The notes under the pieces are model-generated. The model searched no databases. It worked only from the letters and a program-made list of their open reading frames with translations, and was not told the origin of the DNA. Made by a program: the position numbers and the translations under genes. From Aliidiomarina quisquiliarum (GTDB lineage: Bacteria; Pseudomonadota; Gammaproteobacteria; Enterobacterales; Alteromonadaceae): a DNA stretch of 64,000 nt. The stretch spans positions 124,420 through 188,419 of the forward strand of contig NZ_JAMFTN010000010.1 of NCBI RefSeq assembly GCF_023922585.1, read 5' to 3'. Shown piece by piece: positions 1 to 8,435 of this stretch (positions are counted from its first letter, which is position 1; the number at the start of each line of letters is the position of its first letter).

Positions 1-215
1 AAATCGCGACACATCAGGGTAAAGTTATGATCTTTGCCAATATCCCGAATACGGCAAATACGCTGCAAGGCGTCTTTGTTTTCTAGTTGGCAACCAATGG
101 CATAACCCGAATCAGTGGGGTACACCACTACGGCGCCGCCACGAATGAGTTCGGCTGCCTGGGCAATGGTGCGCTGCTGCGGGTTCACCGGGTGAACCTC
201 AAAATAATTAGTCAT
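1..215 (-). CDS. yciO: YciO/Sua5/TsaC family protein, partial (5' end only)
   Basis: The gene runs off the left edge; about 71 N-terminal residues are visible. They include the start of the Sua5/YciO/YrdC fold, with the VVYPTDSGYAIGC stretch that corresponds to the nucleotide/threonine-binding strand and the KDALQRICRIR helix. Members of this family make or resemble enzymes that make threonylcarbamoyl-AMP for tRNA t6A; the YciO branch has a less certain role. The start ATG lies 3 bases after the stop of the upstream rnm gene and is preceded by GGGAG, so the two form an operon. The order yciO-rnm-trp matches enterobacterial yciO-yciV-trpL-trpE, which is why YciO is preferred over TsaC. Confidence 0.85.
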   Translation of the reverse strand, partial: MTNYFEVHPVNPQQRTIAQAAELIRGGAVVVYPTDSGYAIGCQLENKDALQRICRIRDIGKDHNFTLMCRD

Positions 216-218
216 ACT

Positions 219-1088
219 TCATACTCCCTCGCTTAAATTCCATGCTTCCCATATGGGTGTACATTGTGGCGGCAAAGCTAAATTTTTGCCAAGCTCGCGC
301 CAGCGCCCTGGAAAATGAAAATCAGATCCAACCGAAGCTGCTAAGCCATGTTCAGTGGCTAGTGCGGCTAATTGTAAGCGCTGCTTTGGCTCTTGCTGCC
401 CAGACGCCACTTCAATGGCGTCGCCACCGGCAGCCTTAAAGGCCACGGTTAAACGCCGCAGCCACTTACTAGTTAACTGATAAGCCAATGGGTGCGCCAA
501 GCCAGCACTACCACCGGCCGCATGAATTGCAGCAATGGCTTCATCAATGGTACACCAAGGGGTTGCCACATAAGCACACTGGCCCTTACCCAAATAACGC
601 CGAAACGCGTCTTCCATGTTTTTAACATAGCCATGCTCAACCAAGGCCGCACCAAAGTGAGCACGGGTTAATACCCGGCCAGCATGGGCCACCGGTAAAT
701 GCTCTTCTGCCACGCCATACTTTATCAATTTTTCAGCAATGGCTGCAGCGCGGGCGTGGCGGGTATTTTGTTGCCGAGTGGCTAAACCAACCACCGCTTC
801 ATGGCTGGTGTCAAAATTCCAACCTAGAATGTGTATTTCAAACTGCTGCCATTGGCAACTAAATTCCACTCCCGAAATAATTGTTGGGGCGCCTTTACCA
901 TAAGCAACCGCAGCTTCCCGCGCCAGTGCAACAGCGGCAATGGCATCGTGGTCGGTAATAGCTAAATAGTCGAGCTGCATTTGCGCCGCCCGCATCACCA
1001 AAATCGCTGGCGTTAAACTGCCATCTGAAATATTCGAATGGCAATGTAAATCAATCCGTAACGGTGGTTTATTCATTTCTATCATCAT
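219..1088 (-). CDS. rnm: PHP-domain 5'-3' exoribonuclease RNase AM
   Basis: A 289-residue PHP-domain phosphoesterase. The first metal-binding motif DLHCHSNISDG is at residues 14-24, followed by AITDHD near 45, HILGW near 107, AHPLAY near 198 and a C-terminal GSDFHFPG motif near 253, the full set of PHP metal ligands. E. coli Rnm (YciV, once called TrpH) trims 5' ends of short RNAs and of 23S, 16S and 5S rRNA precursors. Length fits the family. It is divergent from trp and followed within 3 bases by yciO. The start could be any of three nearby Met codons (residues 1, 2 or 5). Confidence 0.9.
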   Translation of the reverse strand: MMIEMNKPPLRIDLHCHSNISDGSLTPAILVMRAAQMQLDYLAITDHDAIAAVALAREAAVAYGKGAPTIISGVEFSCQWQQFEIHILGWNFDTSHEAVVGLATRQQNTRHARAAAIAEKLIKYGVAEEHLPVAHAGRVLTRAHFGAALVEHGYVKNMEDAFRRYLGKGQCAYVATPWCTIDEAIAAIHAAGGSAGLAHPLAYQLTSKWLRRLTVAFKAAGGDAIEVASGQQEPKQRLQLAALATEHGLAASVGSDFHFPGRWRELGKNLALPPQCTPIWEAWNLSEGV

Positions 1089-1165
1089 GGCTCTATATTA
1101 CGTGGTTTAGCATTGAAAAAACACAAGTTGCTGCTGAAAATGTAGCCACTCATTTATATAAGGTG

Positions 1166-1194
1166 TTGACACGCTCGGCGGCACGGGTTAGTTT
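1166..1194 (+). promoter_or_regulatory. Putative trp operon promoter
   Basis: A perfect -35 TTGACA at 1166-1171 is followed after 17 bp by a poor -10 (TAGTTT, 1189-1194), much like the E. coli trp promoter, which also combines a consensus -35 with a weak -10. It sits 34 bp upstream of the trpL start. I could not find a convincing TrpR operator (CTAGTTAACTAG-like) over the -10, so repressor control is not demonstrated. Confidence 0.6.
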
Positions 1195-1227
1195 TTATTA
1201 TATATTCAACTTTCAGGCTCGTTACAC

Positions 1228-1317
1228 ATGACACACTCAGCTAACGTAATAGCATTTTTTCACCCGTGGTGGTGGCATTCGCATAACGCGGGTGCAAGTG
1301 TGCTGTGGGTGAAATAA
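1228..1317 (+). CDS. trpL: trp operon leader peptide
   Basis: A 29-codon reading frame between the trp promoter and trpE, ending in TAA. It has three consecutive Trp codons at positions 14-16 (1267-1275) and a further Trp codon at position 27. Three tandem TGG codons followed within 80 bp by a hairpin and U-run is the signature of ribosome-mediated trp attenuation. The ribosome stalling on the Trp codons would cover the left arm of the first stem (1262-1266). No obvious strong Shine-Dalgarno is seen, only TTTCAGGCTCG upstream. It is too short for ordinary ORF calling. Confidence 0.93.
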   Translation: MTHSANVIAFFHPWWWHSHNAGASVLWVK

Positions 1318-1348
1318 AATTTCGTAAATAATACCTGATAAGCATATA

Positions 1349-1373
1349 AACCCGCTCCTGTAGCGGGTTTTTT
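1349..1373 (+). terminator. trp attenuator terminator
   Basis: Stem AACCCGCT (1349-1356) pairs perfectly with AGCGGGTT (1362-1369) around a 5-base loop and runs straight into a U-tract. The alternative antiterminator is visible: GCGGGT at 1288-1293, inside trpL, is complementary to ACCCGC at 1350-1355. That same 1289-1293 segment also pairs with ACCCG at 1262-1266, just ahead of the Trp codons. So stems 1:2, 2:3 and 3:4 of a classical attenuator can all be drawn. Confidence 0.92.
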
Positions 1374-1454
1374 CGTTTCAGGAGTTTATTTTCGGCGTTT
1401 TAACGTTCAATCGTTAACCCACCCATGTTCGTTAATAGAAGTGAGTAACTCGTC

Positions 1455-3068
1455 ATGTCTGAGCAACTTCCCTTAGCTAAGCTGCCCTTGTCGCAGACCG
1501 CCACAGGTACGGTGGTGCCGGTAGTACTATCCACGCCCTACCATTTCGACCCCTTAGCTACCTTTGCTAGTTTGCGCCAGCCTGAGGGCGAACACCTGTT
1601 GTTAGAGTCGGCTGAAATTGACTCCCGCGCAAACCTGAAAAGCTTAATGCTTATCGACGCCTCGTTGCGCTTAGTGGCTAACGGTAACCAAGTTGAAATA
1701 ACCCCATTAAGCGCCAACGGCAAAGTTATTATAAATTGGCTTGCCACCCAGCTGCCAGCAGCTATTGAACAACAAACAACGGCAACGGGCGAACTACAAC
1801 TTACTATGCCGCCGCCTAACCCAACTTTGAACGAGCAAGAACGGCTGCTAGCCATAAGTAACCTAGAGCCCCTACGGATTTTACAACACCAGCTTACTAG
1901 CACGCGCGAACATCCTTTTGCTATTTTCTTAGCTGGTGTATTTGCCTACGACTTATTAGCTAGCTTTGAAACCTTACCCCAGGTTGCTGCAGGCGCTAAC
2001 CATTGCCCCGACTACCAATACTATTTAGCGGAAACCTTATTGGTCATTGATCACCAACAACAAAGCGCCGAGCTTATTGGCAGTTTACCCGGAGGCGAAC
2101 ATATCACCGACCGCCACCAACAGCTTTGCCAACGCATGGGTGAAATTCTCTGTCGGCTACAATTTCCAGTGGCCACGGCAACAGCTGCCACCAGCCCCGC
2201 GCTAACCACCGAGCTTACGGTTACGCCAACCGACGCCGATTTCATTACCATTGCTGAACAAATGAAAAGTGCTATTGCTGCTGGCGATATTTTTCAAGTA
2301 GTGCCTGCTCGCCAGTTTAAACTGCCCTGCCATAATGCTTTGGCCAGTTATCAGCAGCTGAAAGCACAAAACCCAAGCCCGTATATGTTTTATCTACAAA
2401 CCAAAGCCTTTGAAATGTTCGGCGCCTCACCAGAGTCGGCCTTAAAGTTTAACGCCGCTAATCGCCAAACCGAACTATACCCCATTGCTGGTACCCGCAA
2501 ACGAGCCCGCAATCAGCAGGGCCAAATTTTAACAGACCAAGACTCGCGGATAGAACTTGAACTACGTATGGACCAAAAAGAATTAGCCGAGCATATGATG
2601 TTAGTCGACTTGGCTCGTAACGACTTAGCCCGCATTGCGGTACCAGGCTCGCGCTATGTGGCCGACTTATTAAAAGTCGACCGTTATTCTCACGTTATGC
2701 ATTTAGTGTCGCGGGTGGTGGCCACTCTAAAACCTGAACTCGACGCCTTACATGCTTATCAGGCCTGCATGAATATGGGCACCTTAGTGGGTGCACCAAA
2801 AATAAGTGCCGCTCAGCTTATTCGTCAAGCAGAACAACAACGCCGCGGTAGTTATGGTGGCGCGGTAGGTTATTTAAACGGTAATGGCGACATGGACACC
2901 TGTATTGTTATTCGTTCGGCCTTTGTTAGCCAAGGCACAGCTATTGTGCAAGCCGGCGCTGGCGTGGTGGCCGATTCGGTGCCACAAGCGGAACTAAACG
3001 AAACAGAACAAAAAGCACAGGCGGTTATACAGGCCATTCTAACCGCCAATGAAGGAGCACAACAATGA
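1455..3068 (+). CDS. trpE: Anthranilate synthase component I
   Basis: A 537-residue chorismate-binding enzyme that converts chorismate and ammonia or glutamine to anthranilate, the first step of tryptophan synthesis. The N-terminal LLES motif (about residues 49-52) marks the Trp feedback-inhibition site. The C-terminal catalytic domain shows IFQVVPARQ, PSPYMFYL, IAGTRKRAR, the long DQKELAEHMMLVDLARND stretch, MGTLVGAPK and GSYGGAVGY. Length is slightly above the E. coli protein (520). It is first in the operon, downstream of the attenuator, and its TGA stop overlaps the trpG ATG by four bases, so the two subunits are probably translationally coupled. Confidence 0.97.
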   Translation: MSEQLPLAKLPLSQTATGTVVPVVLSTPYHFDPLATFASLRQPEGEHLLLESAEIDSRANLKSLMLIDASLRLVANGNQVEITPLSANGKVIINWLATQLPAAIEQQTTATGELQLTMPPPNPTLNEQERLLAISNLEPLRILQHQLTSTREHPFAIFLAGVFAYDLLASFETLPQVAAGANHCPDYQYYLAETLLVIDHQQQSAELIGSLPGGEHITDRHQQLCQRMGEILCRLQFPVATATAATSPALTTELTVTPTDADFITIAEQMKSAIAAGDIFQVVPARQFKLPCHNALASYQQLKAQNPSPYMFYLQTKAFEMFGASPESALKFNAANRQTELYPIAGTRKRARNQQGQILTDQDSRIELELRMDQKELAEHMMLVDLARNDLARIAVPGSRYVADLLKVDRYSHVMHLVSRVVATLKPELDALHAYQACMNMGTLVGAPKISAAQLIRQAEQQRRGSYGGAVGYLNGNGDMDTCIVIRSAFVSQGTAIVQAGAGVVADSVPQAELNETEQKAQAVIQAILTANEGAQQ

Positions 3069-3739
3069 ACATAAGCTCTCCAGGGCTAAGGGGCACTGTG
3101 GTGGTGCTCGACAACCAAGACAGCTTTACCTATAACCTGGTCGATGAGCTGGCCCAGCTTGGCTTGCAGGTTGAGGTGTATCGCAACACTGTGGCCTTAG
3201 CCGTAATTACGCAGCGTTTAGCCACATTAACCGCATTAACCGCACCCGTTACCGTGGTGCTGTCTCCAGGCCCTGGCTACCCTAGCCAAGCGGGCAATTT
3301 AATGGCGCTCATAGACCATTGCGCCGGCCGTTATCCTATGCTTGGTATTTGCTTAGGTTTTCAAGCCATTATTGAGCATTTTGGCGGTACTATCGGCCCT
3401 TGTAGTCATGCCGCCCATGGTAAAGCAGCAACCATTAGCACTACTGAACACCCGCTATTCGGGCCGCTTAACCAGCACCAGTTGGCACCCACCAAGGGTG
3501 AATTAACCGTGGCGCGTTATCACTCATTGCAAGCCACTCAGGTGCCAAGCTCGCTTAAAGTAATTGCTCATTATCAAGGTATTCCTATGGCCGTTTGTCA
3601 TCACCAGCTACCCATCGCTGGGCTGCAGTTTCATCCGGAATCTATTATGACTATACAAGGTAGCGACATCCTGCGCTCTTGCCTTGCCTTCTTAACCCAA
3701 ACACCAAACCTTGTTAGTAAGGAGTATAAACATGCGTGA
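3065..3739 (+). CDS. trpG: Anthranilate synthase component II (glutamine amidotransferase)
   Basis: A class I glutamine amidotransferase of 224 residues that supplies ammonia to TrpE. The N-terminal LDNQDSFTYNLVD motif, the oxyanion segment SPGPGYP, the catalytic cysteine in GICLGFQAI and the His/Glu pair in LQFHPESI are all present. It is a free-standing subunit, not fused to TrpD as in E. coli. It overlaps trpE by 4 bases at the start and trpD by 8 bases at the end. The product could in principle also serve PabB, as in organisms with an amphibolic subunit, but operon position argues for a Trp-dedicated role. Confidence 0.96.
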   Translation: MNISSPGLRGTVVVLDNQDSFTYNLVDELAQLGLQVEVYRNTVALAVITQRLATLTALTAPVTVVLSPGPGYPSQAGNLMALIDHCAGRYPMLGICLGFQAIIEHFGGTIGPCSHAAHGKAATISTTEHPLFGPLNQHQLAPTKGELTVARYHSLQATQVPSSLKVIAHYQGIPMAVCHHQLPIAGLQFHPESIMTIQGSDILRSCLAFLTQTPNLVSKEYKHA

Positions 3740-4736
3740 ACTCGCCCTATTATTAGAAGGCAAAACCATTAGCCAAGCGCAAACCGAAAAGCTGTTTGGT
3801 CATCTTATTGCAGGCCAGTTAACCAATGCACAAATTGCTGGGTTACTTATAGCGATGAAAATTCGCGGTGAACTACCGGAAGAAATAGCCGGTGCCGCAC
3901 AAGCGCTGCGTGCCGCGGCGAAGCCTTTCCCCCGCCCTAATCGGTTACTAGCCGACACCTGCGGCACCGGTGGCGACGCTAGCAATACCATTAACATTTC
4001 CACTGCCGCCGCCTTAGTAGCTGCCAGTATGGGTATTGCCATTGCCAAACATGGTAACCGTAGTGTGTCCTCACGGTCGGGCTCCGCCGATGTCCTTGAA
4101 GTATTCGGCGTACCCTTAGAAGGCTCGCCCGAACATGATCGGGCCTTACTCGACGAGTTTAATTTCTGCTTTTTATTTGCCCCCCATTACCACCCAGGGG
4201 TTAGGCACGCAATGCCCGCTCGGCAAGAACTACGTACCCGCACTTTATTTAACCTACTGGGGCCGTTAATTAACCCGGCCCAACCCGATATTCAATTACT
4301 CGGTGTGTACAATCCAGCCTTGTGTCAACCTGTTGCAGAAACGTTAAAACTGCTACAGTGTCAGCGCGCTATGGTGGTGCATGGCAACGGCCTCGATGAG
4401 TTAGCTTTACACGGCCACACCCAAGTAACCGAGCTCATTAACGACGAATTAATACAGTACCAATTAAGCCCTAGCGACTTTGGTTTGCCCTATGCCGACG
4501 TCGATGATTTACGCGGTGGCGACGCCGATGAAAATGCGCGGCTACTCACCCATGTTTTTGCTGGTCGCGGCAAGCCAGCACACCGACATGCCATTGCTAT
4601 GAACGTTGCCGCTATTTTATATATGGTCGGTCGGTGCTCATCGCTAAAAATAGGCACTGAAGCTGCCCTTGATCATTTAAATTCTGGCGAAACCCTGCAG
4701 CACCTTCGCCGTATGCAACAGAGGTTTGAACTATGA
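3732..4736 (+). CDS. trpD: Anthranilate phosphoribosyltransferase
   Basis: A 334-residue enzyme that adds phosphoribose from PRPP to anthranilate. The glycine-rich PRPP-binding motif DTCGTGGDASNT is near residue 76 and KHGNRSVSSRSGSADVLE follows, both hallmark segments; NLLGPLINPA and VVHGNGLDEL complete the family pattern. I chose ATG 3732 because it is preceded at a good distance by AAGGAG (3719-3724 region) and matches the family start (MRELALLLEGK); a longer frame from a TTG seven codons upstream would lie inside trpG without support. Translationally coupled to trpG (8-base overlap) and to trpC (4-base overlap). Confidence 0.96.
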   Translation: MRELALLLEGKTISQAQTEKLFGHLIAGQLTNAQIAGLLIAMKIRGELPEEIAGAAQALRAAAKPFPRPNRLLADTCGTGGDASNTINISTAAALVAASMGIAIAKHGNRSVSSRSGSADVLEVFGVPLEGSPEHDRALLDEFNFCFLFAPHYHPGVRHAMPARQELRTRTLFNLLGPLINPAQPDIQLLGVYNPALCQPVAETLKLLQCQRAMVVHGNGLDELALHGHTQVTELINDELIQYQLSPSDFGLPYADVDDLRGGDADENARLLTHVFAGRGKPAHRHAIAMNVAAILYMVGRCSSLKIGTEAALDHLNSGETLQHLRRMQQRFEL

Positions 4737-6175
4737 GTAATGTTCTCACACGCATTATTACCCAACGTCACGTTAATTTAGCGGCTATGCAAGAGCACTA
4801 TCCAGAGCAGCAAGTACGCAAGCGTGCCGCTCTCCTTAGCAAGCAGGTTACTCACCGTAGCCTTATGGCTAATTTGCGGGCACAGCAGCCGGGTTTTATT
4901 CTCGAGTGTAAAAAAGCCTCGCCTTCAAAAGGTGTTATTCGTGGCAATTTTAATGCCGTTGATATCGCCCGCATCTACGAACCCTATGCAGCCGCTATTT
5001 CAGTGCTCACCGAGCCAGACTTTTTTGCCGGTAGTTTTGATTACTTACAAGCAGTAAGCGAGCAAGTACGTATTCCAGTGCTGTGTAAAGACTTTATTGT
5101 CACTGAATATCAAGTGGCCTTAGCCCGCTACTTTGGTGCCGACGCCATTTTATTAATGTTATCGGCCCTAAACGACGACACCTATTTAGCCCTAGTAAAC
5201 TACGCTCGCGAGCTCAATCTTGAAGTGCTTACCGAAGTGTCAGATCGTAACGAAATGGAACGCGCGGTGCTCTTTGGCGCACCACTAATAGGCATTAACC
5301 ACCGAAATTTAAAAGACTTAAGCATCGACTTAAACCGCACTGCAGAACTGGCGCCTCTGGCTCCTGCTGGCACCATTGTTATTGCCGAATCGGGTATTCA
5401 TAACAACACCCAAGTACGGGCTTTAGCCCCTTATGTGCACGGTTTCTTGATAGGTAGTTCATTAACCGCAGCCGACAATATCGACCAAGCGTGCCGCCGG
5501 CTTATTTATGGTGAAAATAAAGTGTGTGGGTTAACCCACCCCGATCAGGCCCTCACTGCCTTTGCCTGTGGTGCTTTGTATGGTGGTCTTATTTTTGCCA
5601 AACGTTCGCCACGCCTGCTCGAGCAGGCCCAAGCTGCCTTAATTGTGAACCAAGTGCCACAGCTAAGTTACGTAGGTATTTTTAGTGCCGACGACCAACA
5701 TATCGACATTTTAACCTACAGCTTACGTTTACAGCGCGAACTTAAACTCACCGCTATTCAGCTGCACGACTTTGATCCTGAAGCCGAGTCTACCCGCCAG
5801 CTATTAAAACAGTTACGCAACCAAAAACCTGCCAACTGCGAAGTTTGGTTTGCCCTGTCGGTGCATGCACCACTTGAAGCGTTACCCGATTTACCCGTCG
5901 ACCGTTTTGTCTTAGACCACAGCACCGGGGGTACTGGCCAAACCTTTAACTGGGACTTTATTCCCGCCACTGAACGCCACCGCATGATGCTTGCAGGTGG
6001 TTTAGGTATTGATAATGTAGCCGACGCTTTGGCCTTAAAATGCCGTGGCCTCGACTTCAACAGTCGCCTTGAAGTAGCCCCCGGGGTTAAAAACCCAGCG
6101 CTAGTACGCGACTTATTTCATACCATTCGCGCCACCATTACCTTAGACGTAACCAAAGATCACAAGGAATCATAA
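4733..6175 (+). CDS. trpCF: Bifunctional indole-3-glycerol phosphate synthase / phosphoribosylanthranilate isomerase
   Basis: A 480-residue fusion of two TIM barrels, as in enterobacteria. Residues 1 to about 255 are the TrpC part: FILECKKASPSKG, VLTEPDFFAGS, PVLCKDFIV, LIGINHRNLK and IAESGI are the usual active-site strands. Residues from KVCGLTHPDQA (about 263) to the end are TrpF, with FVLDHSTGGTGQTFNW near 404 and MLAGGLGIDN as phosphate-binding segments. The TrpF half performs the Amadori rearrangement and TrpC closes the indole ring. It begins four bases inside trpD and is followed after three bases by trpB. Confidence 0.96.
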   Translation: MSNVLTRIITQRHVNLAAMQEHYPEQQVRKRAALLSKQVTHRSLMANLRAQQPGFILECKKASPSKGVIRGNFNAVDIARIYEPYAAAISVLTEPDFFAGSFDYLQAVSEQVRIPVLCKDFIVTEYQVALARYFGADAILLMLSALNDDTYLALVNYARELNLEVLTEVSDRNEMERAVLFGAPLIGINHRNLKDLSIDLNRTAELAPLAPAGTIVIAESGIHNNTQVRALAPYVHGFLIGSSLTAADNIDQACRRLIYGENKVCGLTHPDQALTAFACGALYGGLIFAKRSPRLLEQAQAALIVNQVPQLSYVGIFSADDQHIDILTYSLRLQRELKLTAIQLHDFDPEAESTRQLLKQLRNQKPANCEVWFALSVHAPLEALPDLPVDRFVLDHSTGGTGQTFNWDFIPATERHRMMLAGGLGIDNVADALALKCRGLDFNSRLEVAPGVKNPALVRDLFHTIRATITLDVTKDHKES

Positions 6176-6178
6176 ATC

Positions 6179-7378
6179 ATGACCCAGCTTGCTCCATATT
6201 TTGGTGACTTTGGTGGTCAATATGTGCCGGAAATTCTTTTGCCCGCACTTGACCAGCTCGAAGCGGCCTTTATTGATGCCCAACAAGACGAGGCGTTCCA
6301 AACAGAATTTAAAGGCTTACTAAGTACTTATTTAGGCCGACCCACACCACTTACTCTTATGCGCAACCTTACGGTAGGCAGCCCGGTTAAGCTCTATTTA
6401 AAGCGAGAAGACTTACTTCACGGCGGTGCTCATAAAACCAACCAAGTACTAGGCCAAGCACTGCTTGCTAAGCGCATGGGTAAAAACCGTATTATTGCTG
6501 AAACCGGTGCTGGCCAACATGGCACCGCTACGGCCTTAGCCTGCGCGCTATTGGGCCTTGAATGTATTATTTACATGGGCCAAAAAGACGTAGAGCGCCA
6601 GCAGCCAAATGTGTTTCGCATGGAATTAATGGGCGCCAAAGTGGTTGCTGTTAATACCGGCAGTGGCACCCTTAAAGACGCCGTTAACGAAGCCCTGCGC
6701 GACTGGACCGCCAGTTACCCCACCACTCACTACCTGTTAGGTACCGCCGCTGGCCCACACCCATTTCCAACTATGGTGCGCGAATTTCACCGCATGATCG
6801 GCGCCGAAGCAAAAGCCCAAGTGTTGGCGGCGGAAGGTCGCTTGCCCGACGAGGTTATTGCCTGTGTGGGGGGTGGTTCCAATGCTATTGGCATGTTTGC
6901 CGAGTTTATCGACGAGCCCGGCGTACAACTAACTGGCGTTGAACCCGCTGGTAAAGGCATTAGCTCGGGTGAACATGGTGCCACCATAGCCGCTGGCTCG
7001 CCAGGTGTATTACACGGTTGCCGGTCATTTTTAATGCAAAACAGCGACGGCCAAATTGAAGAGTCCTATTCCGTTTCTGCTGGTCTCGACTACCCTGGCG
7101 TTGGTCCGCAGCACGCCCACTTACACAGTATTGGCCGCGCCAACTATGTCAGCGTGACCGACGACGAAGCCCTAGCGGCATTTAAGTTACTGTCGGAAAA
7201 AGAAGGTATTATTCCTGCTCTTGAATCGGCGCACGCCCTTGCTTATGCCTTAAAGCGTGTGCAAGCGGCCACCAAGCCAGAAATTTTAGTGGTGAACTTA
7301 TCGGGCCGCGGCGACAAAGACATCGAGCACGTGCGTAAAATTTTTGCTGCACAAGCCAAGGCAGGAGAACAAAAATGA
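6179..7378 (+). CDS. trpB: Tryptophan synthase beta chain
   Basis: A 399-residue PLP enzyme that joins indole with serine. The PLP lysine lies in GGAHKTNQ (around residue 87), the catalytic glutamate in AETGAGQHG, the phosphate cup in VGGGSNAIG, and the C-terminal part has [11 protein letters not shown]-terminal [14 protein letters not shown] is typical of the canonical TrpB1 type. Its stop overlaps the trpA ATG by four bases, fitting the need for equal amounts of the two subunits. Confidence 0.98.
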   Translation: MTQLAPYFGDFGGQYVPEILLPALDQLEAAFIDAQQDEAFQTEFKGLLSTYLGRPTPLTLMRNLTVGSPVKLYLKREDLLHGGAHKTNQVLGQALLAKRMGKNRIIAETGAGQHGTATALACALLGLECIIYMGQKDVERQQPNVFRMELMGAKVVAVNTGSGTLKDAVNEALRDWTASYPTTHYLLGTAAGPHPFPTMVREFHRMIGAEAKAQVLAAEGRLPDEVIACVGGGSNAIGMFAEFIDEPGVQLTGVEPAGKGISSGEHGATIAAGSPGVLHGCRSFLMQNSDGQIEESYSVSAGLDYPGVGPQHAHLHSIGRANYVSVTDDEALAAFKLLSEKEGIIPALESAHALAYALKRVQAATKPEILVVNLSGRGDKDIEHVRKIFAAQAKAGEQK

Positions 7379-8196
7379 GAAAAAGCATGAGCCGTTATGA
7401 GAATTTATTTGCCCAATTAGAAGCCCATCAAGAGGGTGCGTATGTACCTTTTATAACCTTAGGCGACCCCAGTATGGCGCTAAGCGAAGAAATTATTGAA
7501 GCCCTTATTGCCGGTGGCGCCAACGCCCTAGAACTTGGCATGCCGTTTTCTGATCCTGTTGCCGACGGACCAGTTATTCAAGCGGCAAACCTTCGGGCGC
7601 TGGCTGCTGGTGCCAAAGTAGCCCAGTGCTTTGCCTTGCTCAAGCGTGTTCGGGCACGGCACCCAGACCTACCCATAGGCTTGTTGGTGTACTGTAATTT
7701 AGTGCATGCCAAAGGCATTGGTGACTTTTATGCGGCCTGTACTGAAGCTGGGGTCGATTCGGTGCTTATTGCCGATGTGCCCATGCGCGAATCAGCCAGT
7801 TATCGGGCCGCGGCCCGGCAACATGGCATAGCGCCTGTCTTTATTTGTCCACCAGACGCTACCACCGAACTACGTCAGCAGGTAGCCGCAGCTAGCGAAG
7901 GCTATGTGTATTTACTTAGCCGCGCGGGCGTTACCGGTACCGGGGCAACCCTAAGTTTGCCGGCCCACGAGGCCTTAAGCGAATTAAAGGCGTTTGCCAG
8001 TGCGCCCGCTCTACTTGGTTTTGGTATTAGTCAGCCCAGCCATGTGCAAGAAGCCATTGCTAGCGGTGCCGCCGGCGCCATTAGTGGCTCGGCAGTGGTC
8101 AGTATTATTGCTAAGTACCAACACCAACCCAACCTTATGCTCAGCAAGCTCACCGACTTTACTCTAGCCATGAAAGCAGCTACACGAAAATATTAA
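7375..8196 (+). CDS. trpA: Tryptophan synthase alpha chain
   Basis: A 273-residue TIM barrel that cleaves indole-3-glycerol phosphate. [10 protein letters not shown] contains the catalytic glutamate region, [17 protein letters not shown] carries the catalytic aspartate, and [10 protein letters not shown] plus GFGISQP and GAISGSAVV form the phosphate site. ATG 7375, with AGGAG upstream, is used here; an in-frame ATG four codons later matches the usual family start equally well. It is the last trp gene, and its 3' end overlaps by 17 bp a small gene on the other strand; no intrinsic terminator is seen between them. Confidence 0.97.
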   Translation: MRKSMSRYENLFAQLEAHQEGAYVPFITLGDPSMALSEEIIEALIAGGANALELGMPFSDPVADGPVIQAANLRALAAGAKVAQCFALLKRVRARHPDLPIGLLVYCNLVHAKGIGDFYAACTEAGVDSVLIADVPMRESASYRAAARQHGIAPVFICPPDATTELRQQVAAASEGYVYLLSRAGVTGTGATLSLPAHEALSELKAFASAPALLGFGISQPSHVQEAIASGAAGAISGSAVVSIIAKYQHQPNLMLSKLTDFTLAMKAATRKY

Positions 8197-8434
8197 TTAC
8201 ACTCGGTGGGCGGGTAATGTTCACCGCACTTTTTAAGTTTTCAATGGGGTAACGAACCGCGGCTCGGTTTAAGTCTTTATGCACACGTAAATAGTCGGCC
8301 ACCCGAGTGCGTTCACGCTCGGGGGCTTTACGCATGGCATCGTCGCGCTGCAATTTCGCTTTAAAATTACTCCGCTCATTAAATACTTGCCCTGCACCAC
8401 GCCAATGTGGGCCACTGGTTGCTGTGGGAATCAT
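8180..8434 (-). CDS. Small basic protein of unknown function
   Basis: An 84-residue frame with no family I recognise. It is rich in Arg, Lys and Asn (for example [19 protein letters not shown]) with no membrane segment or signal peptide. Support for translation is positional: the start ATG follows the stop of the upstream permease gene by one base (TAATATG), and an excellent GAGGAGG Shine-Dalgarno sits inside the permease's last codons, the arrangement of a coupled gene. The 3' end overlaps trpA by 17 bp in convergent orientation. Coding status is likely but not certain. Confidence 0.6.
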   Translation of the reverse strand: MIPTATSGPHWRGAGQVFNERSNFKAKLQRDDAMRKAPERERTRVADYLRVHKDLNRAAVRYPIENLKSAVNITRPPSVINIFV

Positions 8435-8435
8435 A

